Assembly: GCA_009103225.1 (NCBI GenBank)
Contig: RHPI01000810.1
Span: 1,614,132 to 1,678,131 of the forward strand
Length of the DNA stretch: 64,000 nt
Direction: 5' to 3'
From: Chlorokybus atmophyticus
Taxonomy: Eukaryota > Streptophyta > Chlorokybophyceae > Chlorokybales > Chlorokybaceae
Of this stretch, positions 1-11,858 are shown piece after piece. Both the position numbers and the translations under genes were made by a program. The notes beneath the pieces are model-generated. The model saw only the letters and a list, made by a program, of their open reading frames with translations, was not told where the DNA came from and ran no database searches. Within the stretch, counting starts at the first letter, position 1. Every line of letters begins with the position of its first letter.

Positions 1-100
1 CCGAATGTCAGCTGCAATAGTACAAACCACACGCGCGTCAAACGAGTTGTCATTGCATGCTACACGGAAGCTTGTTTGCAGCCTTTTACGAGATGCGCAC

Positions 101-1405
101 CTGTGTTATTGACACATCGTCCAGCACTATGTGGAAGCCAGCAGCTCTCTCCTGTGCAGACGCACGCAACCCTTGTTAGACACAGTACATATATGCCTGC
201 ATGAGAGTGCGTGTAAGCATCCACACCTAAGTGCATGTACATACATGAAAATCTGTGTATGCACATACATGCACACACATGCACATACAGACAAAATGAC
301 AATTATAGAAGCATGCGCACACACACACATACTGCGACAAGCAATCGTATGTCTGTAACTGCAAGCATGAACACTAACTTGCGCGTCTTACTCCTTGGGA
401 GAACACACGCGTGCAGATGCATTCACATGCATATGTGTGCCACTGCCACTCAAAACCCAAAATCCGAATGTGACGCACACACACACCTGCAGTATGCGTC
501 TTATGTCTCTGGACACGACTTCTCTCTGCGTGATGAGTTGCGACGCGTTGTACTGGGCCACGACGGACTTGAGCGTTTCCTGCACGATGGACGGCAGCAC
601 GCGCTGGGCCCAGTCCGTCCCGAGCGTGCGGTAGATCTCGGCGAGCTGGTTGGGGTCGGGACGGGTGAGCACACGCAAAGCGATCTTCACCATCTGCAAG
701 TCCTTGCTGCCGGAAGTGGACTCGACCTGAGGGCAAAGAGAGTGGGGGTGGTTGGGTGGGGGTGGGTGCGTGTGCGTGTGCGTGTGTGCATGCGAGCACG
801 TGAGCATGCAAGTGTGCATGTGGGTGGGTGGTGCGTGCCAGTGCACGCATGTGTGCGTGCCAAGGTGGATGCATGTCTGTCTCCACGTATGTGTGTATTA
901 TGTGAATCGACATTGAGTGTGTGATAAGTGCGAAAATCACAGCATGGAGACTGAAACTGAAACTGAGCTGCAGTGACAAAATGTGGTATGTGCAAAGTAT
1001 CACATGCATGTCATGCAGCATGAAAAAGACAACCCCTGACAACCCCATGCATGCAGTCACGCATACGCACTTGCACGCATTCAGGTCAAGCACACGCACA
1101 AATGCGCGCACACATACACACACGCACACACCCGTACACACGCGCACACGTACCTGGTTGGGGCGGGTGCGGACGTCATAGATGATGGGCCGTTCAAACC
1201 ACGGGATCATCACATGGGTTCCTTCAGAATAGACCTTATCTTTGATTCCCACTATGCGGTTGAACACAATAGCTCTGTGTCCTCCCTCCACGTTGTACAG
1301 GCTGTTCGCTACCCCATACAAGCCCAGCCCACCCAGCACCGCCGCCCTGATAGCTGCCGCTCCCGGACCCCCCGTAGGTAGCTTCACGTTCCTAAGAGTG
1401 TTCAT
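101..1405 (-). CDS. PHB2: Prohibitin-2, N-terminal part (gene runs off the window)
   Basis: Prohibitin-2 forms ring complexes with prohibitin-1 in the inner mitochondrial membrane and acts as a scaffold and chaperone. Three exons were read: 1405-1154, 726-487 and 151-101, all joined in phase 0 at GT-AG introns, giving residues 1-181. A hydrophobic N-terminal anchor (about residues 17-37) is followed by [15 protein letters not shown], then the SPFH region with [19 protein letters not shown] and [19 protein letters not shown]. Exon 3 carries [16 protein letters not shown], matching the family's ERA-x2-F-x3-LDDV-x-IT. This combination fits PHB2 rather than PHB1. The C-terminal coiled-coil exons lie beyond base 1. 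Introns are rich in CA/TG repeats. The gene is divergent from the HMG/histone-fold gene, 281 bp between start codons. Confidence 0.95.
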
Positions 1406-1686
1406 GGCTAACCTGTGGACAGTCTCTCAGCCACTCAAACAAGGCCAACCACACCGCCAACGACACCACCGCCGCCGCCGCCGCTTGCCAAAGAAAAAGC
1501 AAATTCAATGACAAGTAAACCCTAATTTTGCTAACTGAGCCGGTTCGGCAAGGCTTGTTTGTGGTAAATGGGCTAGCCAATCCGGGTCGGTAGTTTCCCG
1601 CGCGAAAGGCGTTCAAAGCGTTTGTTTTAGTTGAGAATATTATTTGCGGCGGCAGCGGCGGCGGCGGTGTTGGTGTGGGCGGCGAG
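1406..1686. promoter_or_regulatory. Shared divergent promoter region of PHB2 and the HMG/histone-fold gene
   Basis: The 281 bp between the two start codons contain a telo-box AAACCCTAA at 1517-1525 and GCC/GCGG triplet runs that look like 5' UTR on both sides. No TATA box stands out. A bidirectional promoter is inferred from spacing alone. Confidence 0.5.
1517..1525 (+). promoter_or_regulatory. Telo-box (AAACCCTAA)
   Basis: Exact AAACCCTAA, the motif found in many plant promoters of housekeeping genes. It lies 112 bp upstream of the PHB2 start codon and about 160 bp upstream of the HMG/histone-fold start. The same motif recurs near other gene starts at 4842 and 23537. Confidence 0.5.
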
Positions 1687-2383
1687 ATGGGTGTTGCTGT
1701 GGGCGGCGTGGTGGGTGTGAGGAAGGGTTCGGTGAAGAAGAGGGTGAAGAGGAGGACGGGCTTCGCTTGCTTCTGCGATGAGAGGCGAGAGGGCGTGAGA
1801 GCAGAGCTGGCCGCCGCTGGGGCAGAGGCGGCGGCGGCGGTAGATGACCAGGCGAAGGTGGAGGCTCCTGCCACCGCCGCCGCCGTCCGTGTGCCCATGT
1901 GTGACGTGCAGAGAGCGTTGGGCGTTCAGTGGAAGGCTTTGACAGAAGACCAGAAAAAGGCAGGCAATGGGATGGGAGTGGGTTGCTTACTACTGTTTGG
2001 TTGCGTGCATGTGGGTGTTTTGATGATGAAGATATCGTTGCAGGTGTATTTGGACAAAGCTAAAGCGGAGCAGCAGCAGTGTGCACTTCAAGAACAGGTG
2101 AGGATGATTTGCATAGTCATATGTTTGCAACCGTGTAGCCAGCCATTGCTTGCTTGCATGTACACTGGCAAGCAGTGCTGCTGTTGATGTTGGTGGTGCA
2201 TATACGTGTCTGCGCTGTACAAGCAATATGGATGCGTGCAAATGCGTACACTTTGCATGCATAATCAGGAAGCTGCTGACGATGGTGCCGGAGATGATGA
2301 TGTTGCTATGGAAGAGCCACCGTGCACATCGGGAGAGGCCGCGTTTCCAATCTCCAAAGTAAAGGTCAGCAGGAAGTGTCTCT

Positions 2384-2422
<39 letters not shown>

Positions 2423-3310
2423 GCACGCATGCACGCACGCACGAATTCCGCTTAGGCATGGGCGCACACGTACGCAGTAATGCTTGAGTCGCAGTACATG
2501 CACACCTGTGCAATGGCTCATACACATATCAACATGCACACGCCGACACACGCGGCTCCTATGCAGCGCATGATGCAAGCAGACGAGGACCTGCGCCATG
2601 TGTCGAAAGAGTCCACATTTGTTGTCGCCAAAGCCACGGTGCGGATACCCTTACAACTGCTACTGTTGTGTTGTCTGTACGACATCACACAGATGTGTTG
2701 CTTATGTTGACATCGCAGGAGCTGTTTGTGGAGTTGCTTGCGCTGGCGGCGCAATCCGTAGCATCCACTAAGAAGCTCAAGCAGATACGGCACCAGCACT
2801 TGGGTCAGTTTGCGTGTCATGATAAAGCTGATTCGATGTCTATTACACCAGTGATGCGATGTCAACATTACACATATACATGGACATGGACATGCGCACA
2901 CACGCACTCACATTTATGCATGCAAAAAGTACGCGCGCGCAGACACACACACACCACCAAGAATGACATGACTACTTGTGCAGAGCAAGCAATGAAAGCG
3001 AGTGAGCGGTTGCACGAATTCGCAGGTCAGAGCTTCAGCAAGCAATGCACATCAGGCTTTCTCAACAACACCGAGAACAGACGATGATCTCTCAACAAAC
3101 ACACTATTACACGCATCCAACATCATGTTGTTCCTGTGTGCAGCTCCCGAGCACGCAGTATTTGACCGCAAGTCAGAGGAAGAGAACGCTGAGAGGTTGG
3201 CTGCTGAGGAAGCAAAAAGACACAAAGGCAAAGGCGTGGCAACGCCGAGTGATAATAGTAATCACAATAACAATAACAGGTCTATCAAGGACTTCTTCTT
3301 GGTTACGTGA
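1687..3310 (+). CDS. HMG-box plus NF-YC/CHRAC1-like histone-fold protein with C-terminal PIP-like motif
   Basis: Probable nuclear chromatin or replication factor. Seven exons: 1687-1959, 2044-2097, 2269-2364, 2567-2638, 2719-2803, 2984-3025 and 3144-3310, all in phase; 262 residues. Residues about 18-105 form a divergent HMG box (KRRTGFACFCDERR, then VQWKALTEDQKKVYLDKAK). An acidic linker follows. FPISKVKRMMQADEDLRHVS then AKATELFVELLALAAQS (about 136-195) is a histone fold of the POLE4/CHRAC1/DPB3 class. The last residues, NRSIKDFFLVT, resemble a PCNA-interacting peptide, with N in place of the usual Q. Intron 1 needs a GC donor (AAG|GCAGGC) to keep HMG-box spacing. I know of no standard name for this fusion. 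It could belong to a chromatin-accessibility or DNA polymerase epsilon complex; that is inference. Confidence 0.85.
2385..2418. repeat. (CA)n microsatellite in intron
   Basis: Seventeen uninterrupted CA units just downstream of a splice donor in the HMG/histone-fold gene. Similar but less pure CA/TG tracts fill introns of PHB2, MYCBP, CYB5D1 and the ABC1 kinase. Confidence 0.9.
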
Positions 3311-3464
3311 CCTCTCGTTGCTATTGTTGTATATTCTAACACAACCACTATTGTACAGTACACCACAACGTCGCAAACACTAGTGTCGGTTTTGTATTCT
3401 TGTACCTTGTTTTGTTACTGTTACTGTTACTGGTTTAGTCTGCGGTGGTGGCAAGGCCGCGCGC

Positions 3465-3470
3465 AATAAA
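3465..3470 (+). terminator. Poly(A) signal AATAAA of the HMG/histone-fold gene
   Basis: AATAAATAAA lies 155 bp after the stop codon and 100 bp before the stop codon of the convergent MYCBP gene. Many chlorophytes use TGTAA instead, so AATAAA is weak evidence against a core chlorophyte. Confidence 0.5.
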
Positions 3471-3569
3471 TAAAGATATATGACACACATTGTGCCTTTT
3501 CTTTCCACCCGTGTACCTGTTCAAGAGCGTAGCGCAGTGTTTGGATATGTCGTTGGTTGTCCTCTGATG

Positions 3570-4410
3570 CTATTGAGGGGCTCCACTCTCGCCGGCACCT
3601 GGTTGCTCTTGTCCTTCACCGTCACCCGAGGAAGGCTGCAACTCCTCCAGCTGCATCCGTAGTGTTGTGTTTGTTGCTGTAAACGACAGTACCACTACCC
3701 CCACGTGGCTGTGTGATAGCCAACATGCATGCGTGCTTTGATGACGTTGGTGATAATCTCGCACACAATATGCATTTGCGCACATGAGAACACACCCCCA
3801 AGCACGCACACATTGGCGTACACTCATACTCACACGCACAGATATGCACATGCGCACACACTTACACACATGCGCGCAAACAGGTACACACACCTTGGCT
3901 TTGAGTTGGTCGTGTGCGGCCTGCAGGTCCTCAAGCTTGCGGCACAGCTCGTCGCGCTCGGCCTTCAAAGCCTCAAAATCGGCCGGCGTCGGGGCTCCCA
4001 ACGACGACTTTATAAAACTGTGTTGGTGTCGCACGCGTATGAATCGTCGTCCCACACGCAAGCAAGCATGCACGCACGCACGCACACCTACAATGGCAAC
4101 ACTTGGCACTCACTCTATGGCCACACCGGGCTTCTCCCGCTCTTCATACAGGGACACCAGCACTGTTGCGTGAATTAATCCAGATGAGTAACAAAGTGTG
4201 AGATTTGCGTGTGTACTCACGCTCATGCGCACGCGCGCGCACACACACACACACGCACGCGCGCACGCACGCACGCTTACCTTTTGTGAGTGCGTCTATG
4301 GCTCCGCTTGCTTCCAGATACTGCCTGTACGCCTGCTTCTTGCTGTCCGCTAAAACAACAGACTCAACAGCCGCCTGGACAAGTGCAGATATCGAATGAA
4401 CAGCAGCACT
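3570..4410 (-). CDS. MYCBP: MYCBP / FAP174-type axonemal protein
   Basis: MYCBP (AMY-1) is a small helical protein that binds AKAPs; its Chlamydomonas orthologue FAP174 is a flagellar protein. Exons: 4410-4281, 4162-4114, 4017-3894 and 3650-3570, phases 1, 2 and 0, giving 127 residues plus a start that is not in these exons. The conserved core reads ADSKKQAYRQYLEASGAIDA, then LVSLYEEREKPGVAIDFIKS, then a leucine-rich coiled coil (LEDLQAAHDQLKAK) and a Gly/Glu-rich tail. The first exon begins at an acceptor (4411); a start ATG spliced in phase 0 is possible near 4750, but I cannot prove it. It is convergent with the HMG/histone-fold gene. Confidence 0.88.
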
Positions 4411-4841
4411 CTGTGCACAAGATGCAAGGTAAATCAACGCACGTGCCAGTCAAAACCGCACTCGCCTTGTGTTTGTGTGCGCGCATGCCCGCGTGCGTGC
4501 GAGCGTGCGTGTTGGTGCGTAATGCCAAACGAGTCTATATATCTATCTATATAGATTTAAGTGTGATTTCGTGCGCGAGTGCAGGAATCTGAGCTTGATG
4601 TGCGTATGCTTGTGTCCAACTGATTGTGCTTCTCCGTGTGCGTCTGTATTGCACTGAGTCGTGTGCTTCAATGTTGAGTTGTGACTGCGTGAGTTAAGCA
4701 CACATGAGAGTGTTGATGCTCAGGTCAATGACCAGCCCTGACTGTGTACCATGCTTGCGAGAAGGCGGCGTCAATGCGCGAGCGCACGCCTCTCCCCCTC
4801 AGCAACGATGCCAACGCCGATGTCGCCGCCGTTGCCGCCAG

Positions 4842-4850
4842 TTAGGGTTT
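4842..4850 (-). promoter_or_regulatory. Telo-box (AAACCCTAA on minus strand)
   Basis: TTAGGGTTT on plus, i.e. AAACCCTAA reading with MYCBP, in a GCC-rich stretch about 0.1 kb upstream of the candidate MYCBP start ATG near 4750. This supports placing the MYCBP 5' end here. Confidence 0.45.
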
Positions 4851-4941
4851 CGCCGCTTTGCTTGTGTGCTATTTCAGGGGCATAGCCCACGTGACTCGGT
4901 CGAGGTTCCATCCATGTCATGAACTACCGGTATTGCATGGT

Positions 4942-6180
4942 TTCTCTGTCGCAGTCATAAGTACTACCGGTTTTGATTGTGCTTCAGTAATTCTTTGAGC
5001 ATGCAAGATGACTTTAGTTAGATCCGTGCACTCCATTGATTAACTCCATTGAGGCGCATTCGATTCAAATTAAAACGAGGTCTTAATTTAGCGGGATACT
5101 TGTGTGCACATTGTTGGGTTACTTAACATGCGTGTATACGTGATTTACAGCTAATAAATTAGCAAATGATTGTTAGCAATTAGCGAATTGCACATTTCTC
5201 ACGTATTGATATAAATCATTACATTATCGTATCATACAAATATTCATACTTGGATCATCTCGTAATGGCTCTTACTTTGCCACAATGCGTATGATCACCT
5301 TATAAACGTTTTACTCTATAAAACAATCAAATGCATATAAGTGGCATGACCAGATGTGGCCAATCACGTTTGTAATGCATTGATTATACTGATCAAGTGA
5401 CATGGCTGACACAACACGATGAGTAGTAATTTATTTGCTTTTATTAATCGGTATCGTCGAGATATGCTTCTGATGGCATGAGCATGGAGCAGGAAATGGA
5501 GCGATCCATTTCCTGCTCCATGCCCTTGGATAAGCGATCGATTGATGGCTTATCATTGTTAGCTCGAATGTTCAATTGAAGGCCCTGAAGGCTAGTAGAA
5601 ACACTTGTGTATGTGCACTTCTTGTGATCTCATGTATGACATGCATGCTGGCATGTCAAACAAAGAGGTGGTTCTAGTAGTGGTAGTGAGGAATAGGCTA
5701 GCCCGGTGGTAAACTACTTGATGACAATGACAGCGTGCATGCTGCTGGCTGCTCACACTGCTTGCATGCGCCTCGCACACCACATTGTATGTACTTCACG
5801 AGTTTTCACACATGGAGTATGGTACACCCACTTCCTCAATACTAGTCTACTGACATCCTTGTTGTTACAGCATACATGTTTTGCATATAACCAGTGTGCA
5901 ACCTGCACTTATTCGCATGCAGTTCAATGACCTTGACACTCTAACCCACCATGAGCAATGTGGGGATTACAGAAGAGTGCTGCAGCTCGACATGCACTGC
6001 ACACCCACAACAATAGCATCCAGTATTCGCAATACCAACAGCTCATACGCTTCGCGAACAAGCACAGGCCATAATCACAATGCAATACGACAGCTATTGA
6101 AGTACACGGTGACCCAATACTCAACTGGCAACATGTTGTTGAAGGCGACATGCGTACAAAAGTCACACAACACATGACGT
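4942..6180. other. Intergenic, AT-rich, no gene seen
   Basis: About 1.2 kb with short open frames only and no recognisable protein. Composition is clearly more AT-rich than the flanking genes. The one structured feature is the hairpin at 5482-5523. Confidence 0.6.
5482..5523. repeat. Perfect 19-bp inverted repeat with 4-nt loop
   Basis: The left arm (5482-5500) starts GCATGGAGCAGG, the loop is GCGA, and the right arm (5505-5523) is its exact complement. No Rho-type T tract is expected or seen. It may be a fold-back mobile element, a small-RNA hairpin or a cruciform. Confidence 0.85.
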
Positions 6181-6186
6181 CATGTG

Positions 6187-8096
6187 TCAACATTTGTCTG
6201 GCGCAGACTCCCCGGCAGTCTCTGCCTTCTGTGCATCAGGCTCATCGGTGTCCTGACCAGCAACGGCATCCGCCTCCAATGCACCCTCCAACATACCCTC
6301 GTGTGGCTGCTGTTGTGCATGTGCAGCCACACTCTCATCCCTTTGTGCATCAGCTTGCGGACTGGAAGGCAAGTGCTTTCCAGCAGCAGCAGTGGCATCA
6401 GCAGCAGTAGCAGCATCTTGCGCGGGACTTGTATCATCTGCAGGTGGAGACTTGTCCACACCATTGGCTTTGCCATCTATGTGTGGGTCTCTGGCGGGTG
6501 ACCGTGATGTGCCGCGAGCCAGGTCGGGTGACTTGCTGTCTGGTGCCGGTAATGGATTGTGCAGTGGTGATGGTGACTTGGACCTTGCGCGTGCGAGTGG
6601 GCTACGCGAGCGGTTGGAGTCCCTGGACTTGCTGCGCTTGCTGCGCTTGTGCCGCGACTTGCGGTGCCGCTTGTGTCTGGACTTGCGGTCTATGCTGCGG
6701 CTTCTACTTCTACTGCGTGAGGGAGAACGGCTTCTACTGCTGCCACTCGCCGCTCGCTTCCTGTGCTTGCGCCTCCTCTTACGCTTTTCTTCATCGCTGC
6801 TCAGCAGGACAAACAGTGTCAACAAGTGCCGTAACAAAACATGCAACGTGCTGGAAACACGAAATGTTAACAGTAAAATTCAACAACACGCTGGCAGCAA
6901 ACACACCCACGTGCACGCATGCACATACATGTGCACGCGCATTCACACATGATGTATGCTGGCGCAGTGTGCGAGAGGTACCTATCCTCAGGGGATCGCC
7001 TCCTCTCTGTTCTTTTCCGCTTGGCCTCCGGTGATGCCGAGTCTTTGCTGCGTTTACGTCGTCGCTCAGACGAAGGTGAGTCCCTGCGCGCATGACGCCC
7101 TCGCTTTTCTTCCGGTGGTGACAAGTCTTTGCTGCGTTTGAGTCGGCCATCGGGTGAAGGCGAATCCCTGCGCGCATGGCGGCCTCGACTACGCTCTCGG
7201 CTGCGGTCTCGCCGGTGCTTGTGCTTTGATGGCGATCGTGATGGTGATGGAGAGCGACCCCGTTTTGATCGTGGCGGGGGGGAGACATCACGATGTTTAT
7301 CAACAGACTTCTGCCGACTATCGGACCTGTACCGATCTTCACTCACGCGCTTACGGTCATCTGCCCTAGCACTGGTTCTATGATCATCTATCCGTGGACG
7401 GTCATTCCGGCCGGGTGCGCGCTGGTGTCGATCCTGCTAAGGTGATATAACAGTTCCGTCACAACTGCAGTCAATGCATGCTGGCAATGATCAGTCAACC
7501 AGGTTTTTGCAACAATCAGTTGGAGGATGTCAATCCACCAGATACATGTATGTGTTGATATGTACACGAATACATGCAGTACACGTAGACACGTACAAAC
7601 ATGCCTAGACCTACGTATAATGAACATACATGAAGATTTGATTCAGGCAACAACCTCATGCAGACAAGCATGTCTGTTGGTGCCTTTGCATTTATGTTCC
7701 AGAAAACGTGTGACATGAGAGGCATGCTGAACTTCAACAGAAAGAAGACGTGATGGTGTTCCAGGCTGAAAGAAAAAGAGCCTTGAGTGACCACAGTTGG
7801 CAATGTGTAGTGTTCATGCAAAATGGAAGTCATCTTGGTCAGTGTTTGCTCCGGTCGACAAAAGAGCTATCCAAACACGTGTTTAAGAATATCCGACTGG
7901 TGGTCTCATCAAGCACAAGCATGTATGATGGTAAATGGTTCATAAAGATGAGGAAGCGAAATGCGCGGGTGGGAGTGCGGACCTGTGCGTGAGCAGGCGG
8001 AGGTGGAGGCGGCGCAGGAGCGTTCGCAGCAGCTGCAATGCCGACGCCATGCTTCATCCATGCCGGCAACACCATGTGCCGACCCCGCCCAGCCAT
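6187..8096 (-). CDS. Arginine/serine-rich (RS-domain) protein, partial model
   Basis: Likely a nuclear splicing-associated protein. Exons seen: 8096-7983 (starts MAGRGRHMVLPAWMKHGVG, then Ala/Pro-rich), 7433-6982 and 6796-6187. The last two join in phase 2 and encode about 353 residues. The middle exon has KRGRSPSPSRSPSKHKHRR and two near-copies of a block containing RHARRDSPS and KRSKD; the final exon has SRSRSPSRSRSRSRS and then an acidic, Ala/Gln-rich tail ending ESAPDKC. No RRM, WW or zinc finger was seen. One or more exons between 7983 and 7433 are missing from this model, so family assignment is not possible. It is divergent from RPN3. Confidence 0.75.
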
Positions 8097-8572
8097 GGCT
8101 CCCCAACACTACAGCCAAGCTTGCCCCAACCCAGCATGCAACCAACACCGCACGCACGCTATGGCCTGATGCACGGCAGCGAGAAGCCGGCCTCAACCAG
8201 ACAGCTTGACAACCGGCGTCCCATCTCCGCCTCCTCCGCACCTCGCCGACCCCGCCAGCAACACCACGACCGTCGCCGCCGCCGCTTCAGAGGAACAGTG
8301 TCTTAACGGATTATGTTCAGCTGGCTGGATGCCCGGTCGCGAAACAAACACCTACTCTGCAACGCGCGTGCCTGCACTGAATATGCAGCTAAAAGCTTCA
8401 CTGAACGTGCAGCTTAATGCCACAGCTACAAGCTTAATTGTCAACTAACCCTATTGACGCCGTGGAGGCAGCGGCGGCGGCGGACGAGGACGAGGAGGAC
8501 GAGGAGGACGTCGTGAAAGCTGTTGTAGAGGAGGTTTGTTTTGAGTTGCAGTGTCCCGGATTTGCTTGAAGC
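8097..8572. promoter_or_regulatory. Shared upstream region of the RS-domain gene and RPN3
   Basis: 476 bp between divergent start codons. It holds CCG/GGC-rich stretches beside each gene and TAACCCTA (8445-8452), a truncated telo-box-like word. No TATA box was recognised. Confidence 0.4.
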
Positions 8573-11287
8573 ATGGCGAACGCTGATGCTACGAAGGCCG
8601 CCGCTGCGGCTCCCGCAGCCAACGGCAAGCCTGCTGCTGAAGAGAAGCCGGCTGAGCCTATCGTCGCCAAGGACCCCAAGGATGTGTTGCTGGCAGGTGG
8701 GATCGACTGTTAATTTCTGCTGTGGTAGACATATCATAAGTTAATGCAGGTGCTGACTGTTCAGTGCCTAGGCGCATGTTCACGTTGGTGTGCATGGTAA
8801 ATGTTCCAACCTTGTGATCGTACTCACTTCATGCATACGTTTATAGTTGATGTTTGCCGTCTTGGTTACCTTGACTTATAAAGTTTTGGGTACGCATGCG
8901 CAATTGACTGTTAAGGATCAGTTGCAACAATAATAATACATTAAGTCAACTTCATGAATATCATACTCTCCACGATTGGTACCAGCACACGCACCTGTGG
9001 TTGCACGTTCTATCGTCCAGTCAAAATTGTCCCCTGCAGTTGCAGATTTCCCATTCCTTTGAAGCGCAAAACTAGTTGGTTGTTTACTGTAACAGCTGCC
9101 ACTTGCATCCATGCACAACTTTGTACTATCTGCACAAGCATGTTTGACTTGATCTACATCAATCCTGGTGGGGTTGTTGTGTATGTTTGTCGATTTTGTC
9201 CTCATGCTGCCTCTTCTACTATGACTGACATACACTTACACCTTGATTAGGTCTTGCTCTTAAGCATGACATACTTGCTCTCAAGCATTATGTTGATCAT
9301 TCCCCAGAATTTTGTAATTGTTTAATACTCCTCTTGCAGAGTTGCGCACAATTGCTGCGCTGGTCGAGCGTTCCGTATCCTTGAGGGAGTCGCGGTTCAT
9401 GACAAGAGCCCTGCGTCAAACAGCCGCCGCTCGCAAGAGGTTAACCGCACCAGTGTTGAGTACGTTCATAAAGGAGTACATCCCGAGCGACTCAGAAGCA
9501 CGAGTCCTGCTGACCCACTTGCAAGGGGTACGTGTGTCAGCCAGTGGTTAGTATTGTTGTTTTGGGACTGAAGCCTAAGTTTGGTGTGCTATGACTACAG
9601 TCGGACATGGATGTTGATGAGTCGGATGGCCCTGTTTCCGCAAAGCCGTCCACTCGCAAGGGTCCATTGCTTCCTGAGCTGGAGATGTACACCTACCTTA
9701 TTACGCTAATTTACCTGGTAGACGCAGAGTCGTTTGATAAGGTGAGGCTCAGTTACTATCATTGACCCACGAAGCAGTGCACATAGTGTGCATGTGCGTG
9801 TGCGCACGTCAAGTGCAGACCATGCGCTTTTTATGGTTGCAGGCCAAGGCTTGTGCAAATGCAGCCGTTCGGAGACTGCAAGGTTTCAACAGGCGAACCA
9901 TGGATGTGATAGGAGCGCGTTTGTGCTTTTACTTGTCTTTGAGCTACGAGAAGACTAACACACTTGCAGAGATACGCAGGTTCGTGTTTAAATTTCAAGC
10001 TCAGACATGTAGTTTAGTTGTTGCCAACTTTTGGTGGTAACCTACTACTTGTGCATTGCAGCACACTGCTAGCGCTTCATCGCACAGCCACATTGAGGCA
10101 TGACGATGTCGGGCAGGTACGTAAACTTGCGTGATTGTGTGCGTGTGCGTGTGTGTTTAAGTCGCTGTTATTGAAGTTTTGGCGAACATCGTGTGTGAAC
10201 TGTGCAGGAAACGCTGCTAAACCTGTTGCTGCGGAACTACCTGTATTACAGTCTTTATGACCAGGCAGAGAAGCTCCGCTCCAAAACCCAACGCGCAGAG
10301 TCCCGATCAAACCACCAAGTAAATTGGATTAGAGAAGATGTTTTACTTCTGTCTTATACCCTCGCTCAATAGCATTGACGCAAGTTCCAAACTGCTCCTG
10401 CAGTTCTGCAGGTATTTGTACTATCTTGGGCGCATACGAGCGATTCAGCTTGAGTACACCGACGCCAAGGAGTGTCTGCTGCAAGCGGCGAGGAAAGCGC
10501 CGCAAGGTGGTGCGCTGGGCTTCAGGATCGCTTGCAACAAGTGGGCCATCATCGTGCGGCTGCTGCTGGGAGAGATACCCGAGCGGACTCTCTTCATGCA
10601 GTCTGGCATGAAAACAGCCCTGAAACCATACTTTGACCTCACTCAGGTGAGACATGTCATGTGGAAACGCAGTGACATGGGCATGACAGAGCTGTCGTGC
10701 ACAAGATTCCAGTGTAGCTTCTAGATGGTTCTTATGATGGGAAAACAGTGCAGCTGACTTATTATTTGTGTGTTGTACAGTCTGTGCGTGTGGGCAATTT
10801 GGAAGCCTTTCACAACACGAGCGTGAAGTACGCGACGGTGTTTCAGGCGGACAGCACGCACAACCTGATCGTGCGTCTTCGCCAGAATGTGATCAAGACG
10901 GGCCTGAGGCGCATCAGCCTGTCTTACTCGCGCATTTCTTTGGCGGACATCGCAAAGAAGCTGCATCTTGACGCCGTGGAGGACGCCGAGAACATTGTCA
11001 CGAAGGCGATCAGGGATGGCGGTATCGAGGCCACCGTGAGCCACGAGAGCGGATGGATGCAGTCCAAGGAGAGCACCGACATTTACTCATCGCAGGAGCC
11101 CATGTTGGCCTTCCACTCGCGCGTGGCCTTTTGCCTCGACATCCATAACGAGGCCGTCAAAGCCATGCGCTTCCCGCCGGATGCACACAAGACCAACCTC
11201 GAGACCGCCGAGAAGAGACGCGAGCGCCTGCAGCAGGAGCAGGAGCTTGCCAAGCACATTGTGGAAGAGGACGATGAGGAGTTTTAG
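8573..11287 (+). CDS. RPN3: 26S proteasome non-ATPase regulatory subunit 3 (RPN3)
   Basis: RPN3/PSMD3 is a PCI-domain lid subunit of the 19S proteasome. Eight exons: 8573-8696, 9340-9527, 9601-9741, 9843-9979, 10062-10116, 10208-10318, 10404-10646 and 10781-11287; all phases agree and give 501 residues (human PSMD3 has 534). The N-terminus is Ala/Lys-rich. TPR-like helices include [36 protein letters not shown] and [12 protein letters not shown]. The PCI region contains [39 protein letters not shown] and [15 protein letters not shown]. It ends in an acidic EEDDEEF. Exon 6 ends CAA|GTAAAT and exon 7 starts after CTGCAG at 10403; other choices break the frame. Confidence 0.97.
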
Positions 11288-11296
11288 CAGCAACGC

Positions 11297-11302
11297 AATA
11301 AA
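11297..11302 (+). terminator. Poly(A) signal AATAAA of RPN3
   Basis: AATAAA lies only 10 bp after the RPN3 stop codon. That is unusually close, so a downstream signal may be used instead. Confidence 0.4.
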
Positions 11303-11858
11303 GAGTTGATGTTCCTGAGTGCCATGCGCTTGAGTCCATGCTTGCGGGGTGATGAATTTCTCTTCTTATGCGCGTGATACTGCTGCATGGCTGTTGCGTG
11401 TGCCACATGGTGTGTTGGTGTTCATCAGGAATCGCGCATTGACTGTAACGTGTCTAATGTGGTCGTCAGTGTGTAATGTGTCTGTGAACAAAATCTGGAC
11501 CAGCCGAATCGGGGTTTTTATTTATTTATTTATTTATTTCCATTGTCGCGCAGCCACGGCATGACAGGGTTGGCATACTGCTTTTCTATACTTCTATGCT
11601 CATCTATACTTCTGTACTCATCACAGGGCATGACAGCGATGCATCAGTGACGGCTGCTGCTAAGCATGCGCAAGCAATGCTTAGCTAATTGTTAGCAGAG
11701 TCTTAAGCCTGCTCCACACTGCTGCTCTCAGCTGAAAAGTAGATTGCGGCGCACACCCTCCCTGTTAACATATGCCTACGCAATCAAGTACCTACAACGC
11801 CATTATGATTTTCACAATGGCAGCTATGCTGATTAATCTGCTGCTCATAACTCCAACA
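11303..11858. other. Convergent 3' intergenic region
   Basis: 556 bp between the ends of RPN3 (plus) and CYB5D1 (minus). It holds a (TTTA)n run at about 11517-11539 and no supported gene. Confidence 0.6.
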
